Assembly (NCBI RefSeq): GCF_002831645.1
Contig: NZ_CP025117.1
Location: 2,619,001-2,683,000 of the forward strand
Source: Olleya sp. Bg11-27
Lineage (GTDB): Bacteria; Bacteroidota; Bacteroidia; Flavobacteriales; Flavobacteriaceae
Direction of reading: 5' to 3'
DNA: 64,000 nucleotides
Shown: positions 44,758 to 51,795 of the stretch, piece by piece
How positions within the stretch are numbered: position 1 is the first letter of the stretch
How the letters are laid out: the number at the start of each line of letters is the position of its first letter
Program-made: the position numbers and the translations under genes
Notes under the pieces: model-generated
What the model was told of the DNA's origin: nothing
The model's database searches: none
Seen by the model: the letters and a program-made list of their open reading frames with translations, nothing else

Positions 44758-44831
44758 GGGCTCGTAGCTCAGCTGGATAGAGCACCTCCCTTCTAAGGAG
44801 GCGGTCACAGGTTCGAATCCTGTCGGGCTCA
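44758..44831 (+). tRNA. tRNA-Arg (TCT)
   Basis: Acceptor GGGCTCG pairs with CGGGCTC including two G-U pairs, discriminator A. Anticodon stem-loop CCTCCCTTCTAAGGAGG with TCT. T-arm ACAGGTTCGAATCCTGT. 74 nt. Confidence 0.96.
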
Positions 44832-44834
44832 CTT

Positions 44835-44865
44835 AAAGCTTCACTAGAAATAGTGAGGCTTTTTT
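44835..44865 (+). terminator. Terminator of the tRNA cluster
   Basis: AAAGCTTCACTA and TAGTGAGGCTTT pair with one G-T pair around GAAA, followed by a T-run, directly after tRNA-Arg. Confidence 0.85.
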
Positions 44866-45598
44866 GTTTTATATAGTTTCTTGCTAATGGTGAAATCTTT
44901 AACTCATAACAATTTATATTTATACTGCTTAGAAGCCTGCTAAAAGGTTTACTGACTTTTTAGTAGTGGATTATGTAATCATGATTATAATTTAGTAGTT
45001 GCTAATAAAATTATTTATGTAACGTTTATCTTTAAAAGTAGAGATGATTTTTTATCTGTTATTTAAGCGATGACCTCTTTTGTCATAAAACTAATCCTTC
45101 TCTTAATATACATATTGCTTGAGTCAGATTAAAAGCATCAGTGTTTATTCTAAATAGTGTAATTTTTAACTTTAAGAATAGAATGCTTGCTCTTTTAATT
45201 AATATGAATATTTAAACTACAATATTATGTTTTGTGCATTTATATTGGTTTTGTATCGAGGTAGTGCAGTTTTAAAGTTTAATATAGGGGCTTTTTTTAA
45301 GAGTAGCCAATTACAGTTAGTACGTTGCTTATTTAAAGTACTAATGAAATAATATATTTTTTATAGTGTATATGCTTCTTGTTTAAATTAATGACGTCTT
45401 TTTTTATTAATCTTCTATGATCTTTTAGTCTACCCTAAAGCATTTACTCTAGTTAAAAAAGTGTTTTTTAACGGTTTAATGCGTTTTTTGTCGATTATTG
45501 AATTTAATTTCATTTTGGTGTTTTTTGTATTGATTTAATGCATACTTTTGCAGCCCCAAATTAGACGTATATTTTTTACGTTTTAAACCTAAATTAAA
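44866..45598. other. Long intergenic region without a gene
   Basis: 733 bp of AT-rich DNA next to the tRNA cluster. No reading frame, repeat of the R family, or attL-like copy of a tRNA end was found. A TACTTTTG at 45543-45550 fits the -7 box for the following lipoprotein gene. Confidence 0.45.
45543..45550 (+). promoter_or_regulatory. -7 promoter motif for the lipoprotein gene at 45599
   Basis: TACTTTTG fits TAnnTTTG. Possible -33 boxes (TTTG at 45524, TTTTG at 45513) are at 15 and 25 bp, neither ideal. 5' leader would be about 45 nt. Confidence 0.45.
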
Positions 45599-46021
45599 AT
45601 GAATTACCTATTAAAATTATCAGTTGCATTTTGCTTATTATTTTCTGTATCTAGTTGTACTATAGACTCATTAGAAGACTCTATAGATGAGAGATCAATA
45701 AATACTAACAGTGTTGTACCTAACCAGGCATGTAGTAACCAAGATCCAAAATCTAAACTAATAAATAACGGAACTGTCGCTTTTACATTCCAAATCATAG
45801 ATTCAAACAATAATTTAATTGAATTATTAGAGGTAGCACCAGGAGCAACATCATCATGGATTAGTTTCTCAGAAGGAGATACTGTTTTTAATTTAGATAG
45901 TAATACTACCGGTGTTTCTGATGATAAAGTGTTTATTAATATGACAAATTGTTCAGAAGTAGAGATTATAGTTAATTCTGGAAACCAAATTGATACTCCA
46001 ATAGTGAATAATCTAAATTAA
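45599..46021 (+). CDS. Small secreted lipoprotein, 140 aa
   Basis: Lipoprotein signal with lipobox VSSC (Cys at about 20). The mature part resembles a beta-sandwich: NGTVAFTFQIIDSNNNLIEL, LLEVAPGATSSWISFSEGDT, DDKVFINMTNCSEVEIIVNS. Two further Cys could form a disulfide. No family recognised. A decayed copy of its 3' end and downstream region lies at 63790-63988, at the other edge of the T6SS island. Confidence 0.75.
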   Translation: MNYLLKLSVAFCLLFSVSSCTIDSLEDSIDERSINTNSVVPNQACSNQDPKSKLINNGTVAFTFQIIDSNNNLIELLEVAPGATSSWISFSEGDTVFNLDSNTTGVSDDKVFINMTNCSEVEIIVNSGNQIDTPIVNNLN

Positions 46022-46134
46022 AGTTTAGAAGAGCGCATAACGATTTTTGAATGGTCAAGATTGGTGGTGAAAGACAAATAGTTTTTACCACCATTTTTAT
46101 TTTAAGTTTTTTCTTAGTCAAGTAATGGCTTCTT
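46022..46134 (+). repeat. Island-flanking repeat, copy 1, with terminator hairpin
   Basis: Begins right after the lipoprotein stop. Shares AGTTTAGAA.AG, AACGATTTTTGAATGG, GTGGTGAAA, TTTACCACCAT and TTTATTTTAAG in order with 63873-63988. TGGTGGT (46063-46069) and ACCACCA (46088-46094) form a hairpin followed by T-rich sequence: the terminator of the lipoprotein gene. 46135-46337 holds nothing else. Confidence 0.7.
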
Positions 46135-46337
46135 TAAAATGGCGCGTTATAACATTTACTAACTTTATACGTATTTGTTTAGTAAATTCCTTTCTATTTT
46201 AGTTAATAAATGTTCTTCTCAGAAATGCAGCTAAACTAGCACTTGTATTTAAATGAGACTTCTTTTGTAAATTATAAATAATAAGAATGATTATAATACT
46301 ATTAAGTATTGTAGCGTTAAAATAGTAGCATTGGGTT

Positions 46338-46481
46338 TTAGATATAGTCAGGTGGTAAACTATATTTAGTGTTACTTTTCAAATTAATAGAACTATTTGA
46401 ATCTATATCATACTTCACTTGTTTACAATTAAAATAAAAAAGAATTGTGACAAGTAATATTTTTTGTTTGAGTAATTTCAT
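46338..46481 (-). pseudogene. Truncated immunity-like lipoprotein
   Basis: 47 codons from MKLLKQKILLVTILFYFNCK: a lipobox-type start (FNCK) exactly like the immunity lipoproteins of this island, followed by only about 28 residues. The frame is open 27 codons further upstream but without similarity. It follows the last damaged effector remnant, so it is the stump of that module's immunity gene. Confidence 0.5.
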
Positions 46482-46562
46482 CTTAGTTCTATTAATTGTT
46501 TTAATATGAACTAATATAACTTCAGTCTGCAAACATTTATATTCAATTTTATAAGTTCGCAT

Positions 46563-48299
46563 TCTTGTATTTTTTACCGTCTGTTATAACATCTCCATTG
46601 GAGTATATTCTACATGTTTTGGCATCTACATCAGCTACATTTTTGGAAACATAATCAATAGTTTTGTAGCCGCTTCAGTTCTAAAACTAGAAACACTTTA
46701 ACCTACAATTTTTTTTATTCTAATTAGATCATTGGTAGATATAAGATAATTATCACCTTTGCCATCATAGTACATATATTTAGTCTTAGTAAGACCTTCT
46801 AGGTTGATTTTTCTAATGTTCCCATCTTCATATATATGTAAGGTATTAGGAGTTTCCAATTTAAAAATTGGATTTCTTAAATCACCATTAACTCTTTCTT
46901 CTTCTGTGGTTTCTATATCATCACCTTTTGTTTTTTAGGTATAAATGTGATTTTTCTCTTTTGCTAACTTTAAATCCAGATACTATGTTTTCGTAAACCC
47001 AATCTTTTTCGGCGTTATGGTCTGGACTGCCTGTGTAAGGTTCTATCTGTATTTTTAAAAGATGATCCTCCAGATGTCACGTCTTTAAAACTACATTCGG
47101 CGAGAGCGCCTATAAATGCAGCAAAAACTTCAGGTTGATTGTATTTTCTCACAGTTTTATACCAACTAAACTTTATAATTAATTTACTTTTTGAATAGTT
47201 AAGACCATTATTAGGTAGAATTGCCATATCAATTTTTTTACTTGATGCTTTGTAGTACAAATGTGTGTATTCCCAAGCTCCATCTTCCGTATAAACATCA
47301 TTGTTGTTTAGAGTGTAAGATTTTTCGGCATCAACGCCATCAATATTCATTGCCTTATAGTCTATAGGAGTTAATGAGGACAATGTCTTGTCAGAAGGTG
47401 TAAGAGATGCTTTTGAACTTCCAAAACCTAACACCCAAGTTTCATAAACCGCACACTCACAAACATCATGCTTGTTTCCATTGGCGTCATGATAACGGTA
47501 CTTAACCTTCTAGCCCATCTAGATTTAGTTTACTCATCTTACCATCATCATAAATATGTATGGTGTTTCTATTTTAAAAGTAACACTCTTTAAAACACCA
47601 TTTGCTCTTTCTTCTTCTGTACTTTCTATATCATCACCTTGTATTTTTATGTATAGTTTAGCGGTGTCTCTAATCGTTATTTTTGGTGTCGATGGTTCTT
47701 TAATTGTAGTTGTGCGAACAAAATCTGGTTTTGTGCTAAGATCTGGTGTGCCTCTAAATGGTTCTATTTGTACTTTTTTTCCTTTTAGTGCTTTATCAAA
47801 AACTATGGTTAATTTAATTTTATTATCTACAACTTCGGTTTTGGCGTATGTGAATAAACCTGATTTACTTTTATCTGTAATGTAAGTATTCTCTTTACTT
47901 GTTTTAGCTTCTCCTTGAACATAGAAAGACCATCGGATATTCTTTTTGTCTTCTTCAGTGGCTTTATCTTTATACTTGTAATTTTTATTATCGATATCTA
48001 TGTCTAAAATATATTCTATTACCTTTCCAACAGTAGCTGTTTTTGGTGCATTTATTTTTCCTGCTGGATAGGTTTTCTTTTTAGTATCCTTATCGAATTT
48101 TAATATAACATCTTCAGTCTTTTCTCTTTCTCGTTTTGTTTTTGCTTCTTCAGCATCTTTAATTACTTTTTTACCTGCTTCAGTTTCATCTTCACGAATA
48201 TAAAGCGCTTCTTGCCAACCTTCAAAACTTTTTACAGCATCTTCTCGATAAGGTTCTATTTGTGTTTTTTGTCTTTTAAATCTTTATCAAAAACTATGG
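46563..48299 (-). pseudogene. Decayed orphan effector modules (at least two joined copies)
   Basis: Reading right to left on the minus strand: (1) a linker piece LTIVFDKDLKDKK shifts frame into QIEPYREDAVKSFEGWQEAL, 98-99% identical at DNA level to the M23 effector's linker (47665-48245 against 52547-53127), open but without a start codon; (2) frameshifts near 47560 and 47520 lead to HIYDDGKMSKLNLDGLE and then KYRYHDANGNKHD, ETWVLGFGSSKASL; (3) an M15-like tail start FAAFIGALAECSFKDVTSGG ends at GSSFK, before the zinc motif; (4) there it joins a new linker piece KIQIEPYTGSPDHNAEKDWV, which after another shift reads GDDIETTEEERVNGDLRNPI and stops; (5) a final stretch ends RIYSNGDVITDGKKY. None can be expressed whole. 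Confidence 0.75.
47665..48245 (-). repeat. 581 bp near-identical linker repeat, copy 1
   Basis: Matches 52547-53127 over its full length with about 8 differences by eye (for example TGTGCCT/TGTACCT, TTATCGAT/TTATAGAT, TTAGTATC/TTAGCATC). Both copies encode the effector linker on the minus strand. Identity stops sharply at both edges. Confidence 0.88.
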
Positions 48300-48953
48300 T
48301 TAATTTGTTTTTTCGAAACCAGATAAAGTAATTTTATATTTTGTATCAATTTCATTTCTGAAAATTTCTTTATCTTCCTCAATATCATAACAAAATTCAG
48401 AATTATGAATTAAAATGGTAAAGTTTTTTTCTATTTTAAAATATCTATTCCAACCGCATTCATATTCTCTCCCTCCAACAACAATTAACTTGTCTATTAT
48501 TTTATCATTTTCATCAAACATTTGTAATTCAAAAATTGGTAAGAAGTAATTTAATGAAGAATGGTCGTATGCAAATAACATAAGTTTATTAGTTTTAAAA
48601 TCTGGAAATTTTTTAACAAAAACACCTTTTCCAACGTATGGTTTGTAATTTATATGTTGAAATGTGTTACTTGTCAGATTAGTAGAATCTGAAAAAAACA
48701 CATTCGCAATATGATTCTCTCTGTTTTTAAAAAATTGTTCAATTGTCATTTTTTCAATTAGAGGATTTTCATAATCATATTGAAAACTATATGGTAACTT
48801 AGTTATCGATAATGAATCTGTAGGTGCTTTTGTAGTTGAAATTGCATTAATATTCTTATCGATCATAATATTGTTAACCTCAGTTAACTTATTATTGGTA
48901 GTATTATTTCTACAATTAAATAATAGTAAAAAAATAAAAATTGTTCTAACCAT
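48300..48953 (-). CDS. Immunity-like lipoprotein of the M15-like effector module
   Basis: 217 aa. Lipobox LLFNC (Cys about 14). Mature domain with FQYDYENPLIEKMTIEQFFK, VGKGVFVKKFPDFKTNKLML and VGGREYECGWNRYFKIEKNF. It starts one base after the stop of the effector tail gene 48955-50307, the usual toxin-immunity order. A periplasmic lipoprotein is the right place to neutralise a peptidoglycan enzyme. Its last codons overlap the beginning of the next linker fragment. No sequence relation to the two M23-linked lipoproteins apart from the signal. Confidence 0.65.
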   Translation of the reverse strand: MVRTIFIFLLLFNCRNNTTNNKLTEVNNIMIDKNINAISTTKAPTDSLSITKLPYSFQYDYENPLIEKMTIEQFFKNRENHIANVFFSDSTNLTSNTFQHINYKPYVGKGVFVKKFPDFKTNKLMLFAYDHSSLNYFLPIFELQMFDENDKIIDKLIVVGGREYECGWNRYFKIEKNFTILIHNSEFCYDIEEDKEIFRNEIDTKYKITLSGFEKTN

Positions 48954-48954
48954 T

Positions 48955-50307
48955 TTAGTGAATATTAAGTTTAAAACCGTTTAAATGTAAATGGTGATGA
49001 TGTCTATATACACCAACTTTCTTTTTATGTTGAGTATGTGGTAAAAGCGTTTCAATACCGTTATGGTTAAATTTTTCAGAGTAATTTTTATCAGTAACTC
49101 CCCAACCAAATTTATTTAAGGCATTATTAAAATTCACTTGTCTTGCGTAATCAAAAGAGTTGTCTTGAAGGATAGTTCGTCTACCATCTTTATTGGTATT
49201 TAAATATCTTAAATCTCCTTTTTTACCATTTATGTGGCTTGTACTTCCTCCAGCAGTATTACCGTTTTTTAGACTAAATCCGTTAAAACCTATGTCAACA
49301 ATACTTTCTTCAATCATTGCACCGAGTAAACCAGCTAAACAAAAAGGGTTAATATACCAACGTCCGGAACTAGAATTCCAAGTTAAGAATTTGAATTTAA
49401 CATTTGTTGAATTATATGAAGGTATATCTTTAATATATACCAATTGAACATCATCTTCTTTTGTGTTGGACAGAATATTCATTTTAGTATGTCTTCGAGT
49501 TGAAATAACTTTTGTCTTACCCAAGTCATGCTCTTCCTTATTGCTATCTATGTAAATATATCTCATTTTATCTCCGCTTTGTAAATATGTGTTACTTATT
49601 TTTCCATCAGAGTAAATATATATAGTTGTTGAGCTAGACAATTTAAAAGTACTACTCTTTAAAAGTTCATTTGCTTTTTCTTCTTCTGTACTTTCTATAT
49701 CGTCACCTTCTATTTTTAGGTATAAATGTGCTTTGTCTCTAATTGCTATTTTTGATAAAGTAGCATCAGCTTCTTTAATTGTGGTTGTTTTAATAAAATC
49801 ATGGCTTACTTTGCTTTGGTCAATTTTTGGAGCATCTTCTCGATAAGGTTCTATTTGTACTTTTTTATCTTTTAATGCTTTATCAAAAATGATGGTTAAT
49901 TTATTGTTATCACCATCTAATTCCGTTTTGGCATAAGTGTATAAGCCAGGTTTTGATTTAGAATCAATGGTTTTGTAAACAGTTTTTTTATCTCCATTGA
50001 TCCAAATAGACCAACGTATGTTATTTTTATCTGCTTTTGTTGCGTTTTTTTTGTAAGTATCAATAGTATAAATAGCGACTTTTTCTATTTCGACAGTTTT
50101 TGGCCCCTTTATACTTGCAGGTTTACTTATTTTTGCGGATTTATCATCAAATTTTAAAGAAACAAAAGTTTCAACATTACGTTTTGTTTTTGCTTCTTCA
50201 GCATCTTTAATTGCTTTTTTACCAACTTCTGTTTCATCTTCACGAATGTAAAGCGTTTCCTGACAACCTTCAAAACTTTTTATAGCATCTTCTGTTTTAG
50301 AGGCCAT
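48955..50307 (-). CDS. Orphan effector module: linker plus M15-like peptidase tail
   Basis: 450 aa. It lacks the N-terminal carrier part of the full-length effector and begins within the shared linker: the codons before the ATG read KIQLRPKEDK in the same frame right after the previous lipoprotein gene. Residues 1-230 are two linker units (SKTEDAIKSFEGCQETLYIR; KKVQIEPYREDAPK; DKAHLYLKIEGDDIESTEEE). The tail (from about 300) has SHINGKKGD (His358, Asp365) and HHHHLHL near 441, the H-x6-D...HxH arrangement of M15/MepA-type zinc peptidoglycan peptidases. Whether it is translated from the ATG at 50307 or only serves as a recombination donor is open. Immunity gene follows at once. Confidence 0.7.
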   Translation of the reverse strand: MASKTEDAIKSFEGCQETLYIREDETEVGKKAIKDAEEAKTKRNVETFVSLKFDDKSAKISKPASIKGPKTVEIEKVAIYTIDTYKKNATKADKNNIRWSIWINGDKKTVYKTIDSKSKPGLYTYAKTELDGDNNKLTIIFDKALKDKKVQIEPYREDAPKIDQSKVSHDFIKTTTIKEADATLSKIAIRDKAHLYLKIEGDDIESTEEEKANELLKSSTFKLSSSTTIYIYSDGKISNTYLQSGDKMRYIYIDSNKEEHDLGKTKVISTRRHTKMNILSNTKEDDVQLVYIKDIPSYNSTNVKFKFLTWNSSSGRWYINPFCLAGLLGAMIEESIVDIGFNGFSLKNGNTAGGSTSHINGKKGDLRYLNTNKDGRRTILQDNSFDYARQVNFNNALNKFGWGVTDKNYSEKFNHNGIETLLPHTQHKKKVGVYRHHHHLHLNGFKLNIH

Positions 50308-50337
50308 TTTATCTTCTTTTGGGCGAAGTTGTATTTT

Positions 50338-50922
50338 TTAACCTTCAAAATCCCCACAATCTTCTTTTTCAAAAGAATTTGGGTTTGGTGTAAAAAAAGA
50401 ACTAATTGTATTTCCAATATAATCAGTAGAAAATTCTCCATCAATTACTAGATTGTAGACGTCGTTTTCTGTTTTGTTAAATTTTAAAATTAAATTAGAC
50501 TCACTTTCTATTACTATTTTTAGCTCTTGATTTGTTTTTATTATTTTATCGATTTTATATTCTAAAAATGGTTCTTTGTTTTTTGGCGGTATATCCAATC
50601 TGCAATAATTATATAAATAAGCCTTACTAGTAATAGCATTTAATAGAAGTGAGGGAGAATCACACATACAAATAGTTTTAAAATCTATCCAATACTTTTT
50701 GTCTTTTTTTAGAGATAAACCAATTAAAGGAGTATTGAAGAGTTTCTTAAATAAAGTATCTGTTTTTTCTTCATTTTTATATTTTTCAGTATTATTATTA
50801 GCAATAGTTTTTTTTACTATAGAGGAATCTTGATTATTTTGTAATTTATCTGATTGATTATTCGTAGTTACCTCTTTACAGGAAACAAATGCAAATAAAA
50901 AACATATTATAATTATTCTCAT
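50338..50922 (-). CDS. Immunity-like lipoprotein, paralog of the M23 immunity protein
   Basis: 194 aa. Lipobox FVSC (Cys about 15), Asn/Lys-rich spacer, then LFNTPLIGLSLKKDKKYWID, SSLLLNAIT-type core and the C-terminal EKEDCGDFEG. The upstream lipoprotein 51121-51795 shares LFNTKLIGLAIKD...KYWIDF and ends EHEDCGDFEG, so they are paralogs. Its cognate effector is reduced to the remnant at 50927-51124, making this a possible orphan immunity gene. Its stop is followed directly by the linker of the next module. Confidence 0.7.
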   Translation of the reverse strand: MRIIIICFLFAFVSCKEVTTNNQSDKLQNNQDSSIVKKTIANNNTEKYKNEEKTDTLFKKLFNTPLIGLSLKKDKKYWIDFKTICMCDSPSLLLNAITSKAYLYNYCRLDIPPKNKEPFLEYKIDKIIKTNQELKIVIESESNLILKFNKTENDVYNLVIDGEFSTDYIGNTISSFFTPNPNSFEKEDCGDFEG

Positions 50923-50926
50923 AATA

Positions 50927-51124
50927 CTATTTTATTAAGTTTTCTTTTTTAGAATTGATTAGCATTTTAGCTAGAAGATTTAATGGGTCAAATAAATCTC
51001 GCCTCCTTTTAAAAGAACGTCCATTAGAATAGTTATCCGATTTTGCATGTAACATTTCACTTGTATTTACCACTCCTGGTTTCAAGGTTTTCCCTTCTTC
51101 TTTTGGACGTAGTTGTATTTTTAA
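50927..51124 (-). pseudogene. Internally deleted M23 effector module
   Basis: An open frame of about 65 codons without start signal: KIQLRPKEEGKTLKPGVVNT, then SEMLHAKSDNYSNGRSFKRR and RDLFDPLNLLAKMLINSKKE to a stop. The first residues equal the effector linker (KIQLRPKED), the rest equals the last about 45 residues of the M23 effector (SDMLYATSKKNKGITFQRRK, DLFDPLDLLNEMIKTSKKEN). About 370 codons including the whole peptidase are missing between. It ends 4 bp before the lipoprotein gene at 50922. Confidence 0.8.
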
Positions 51125-51795
51125 CCTTCAAAATCACCACAATCTTCATGTTCAAATTTGCTCTCTTTTTTCTTACTCACAAAAAAATTATATCGATTTA
51201 CTTCTGAATAAAATGTAGGTGGATTATTTTCTATGTCTAACTTATAAACTGTATTCAATTTTTTAAAATTGAATACAGTTTCAATATATTCAATTTTATC
51301 ATAGTTTTCAACTGTAAATTGCTCAACTTTATTTAAATATATTTGATAGTTTCCATTATCATTAATTATTGTTTTTATATCAAATTGAAATAATATTTTA
51401 TCTTCTTCTATTGCTGTATTTTCAAATGTATATTCTATCGCATATATTTTCTTTTTATATGTATCTATATAAAATGATGCTGCGGGACTATAACAGTAAG
51501 CATCAAAGTCTATCCAATATTTATTATAAGCATTATTAGATAGACTATCTTTAATTGCTAAACCAATAAGTTTCGTGTTAAATAAATCGCTAGGATAATC
51601 TCCCTTTTGGTTTTTTAAATTTACTGTATCATTTTTTATAGTATTTGACTTCTCTTTTAGTAAGGAAATACTTTTTTTATCTTCCTTTTGTTCTATTGTG
51701 TCTTTTTCTGTATTTAAAATGACTTTAGAATCTGTAACTTTTTTTTTACACGAAATAAAAATAAATACTAACGATATGTATAATAGTTGTTTCAT
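51121..51795 (-). CDS. Immunity-like lipoprotein for the M23 effector
   Basis: 224 aa from MKQLLYISLVFIFISCKKK (lipobox FISC). The start overlaps the effector stop as ATGA, giving translational coupling; an ATG three codons upstream (51804) also exists. After a Lys/Asp-rich spacer comes LFNTKLIGLAIKDSLSNNAY, KYWIDFDAYCYSPAASFYID and the C-terminal EHEDCGDFEG. Periplasmic lipoprotein placed to protect against the M23 enzyme. Paralog at 50338. Confidence 0.72.
   Translation of the reverse strand: MKQLLYISLVFIFISCKKKVTDSKVILNTEKDTIEQKEDKKSISLLKEKSNTIKNDTVNLKNQKGDYPSDLFNTKLIGLAIKDSLSNNAYNKYWIDFDAYCYSPAASFYIDTYKKKIYAIEYTFENTAIEEDKILFQFDIKTIINDNGNYQIYLNKVEQFTVENYDKIEYIETVFNFKKLNTVYKLDIENNPPTFYSEVNRYNFFVSKKKESKFEHEDCGDFEG

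Noticed and set aside
44543-44831. tRNA cluster as integration site of the T6SS island
   Set aside because: No copy of a tRNA 3' end and no integrase was found between here and 64000; the lipoprotein repeat explains the island edges better.
47556-47885. Plus-strand frame, also seen at 52501-52767
   Set aside because: Both are the reverse side of the near-identical effector linker; they share sequence only because the linker is duplicated.
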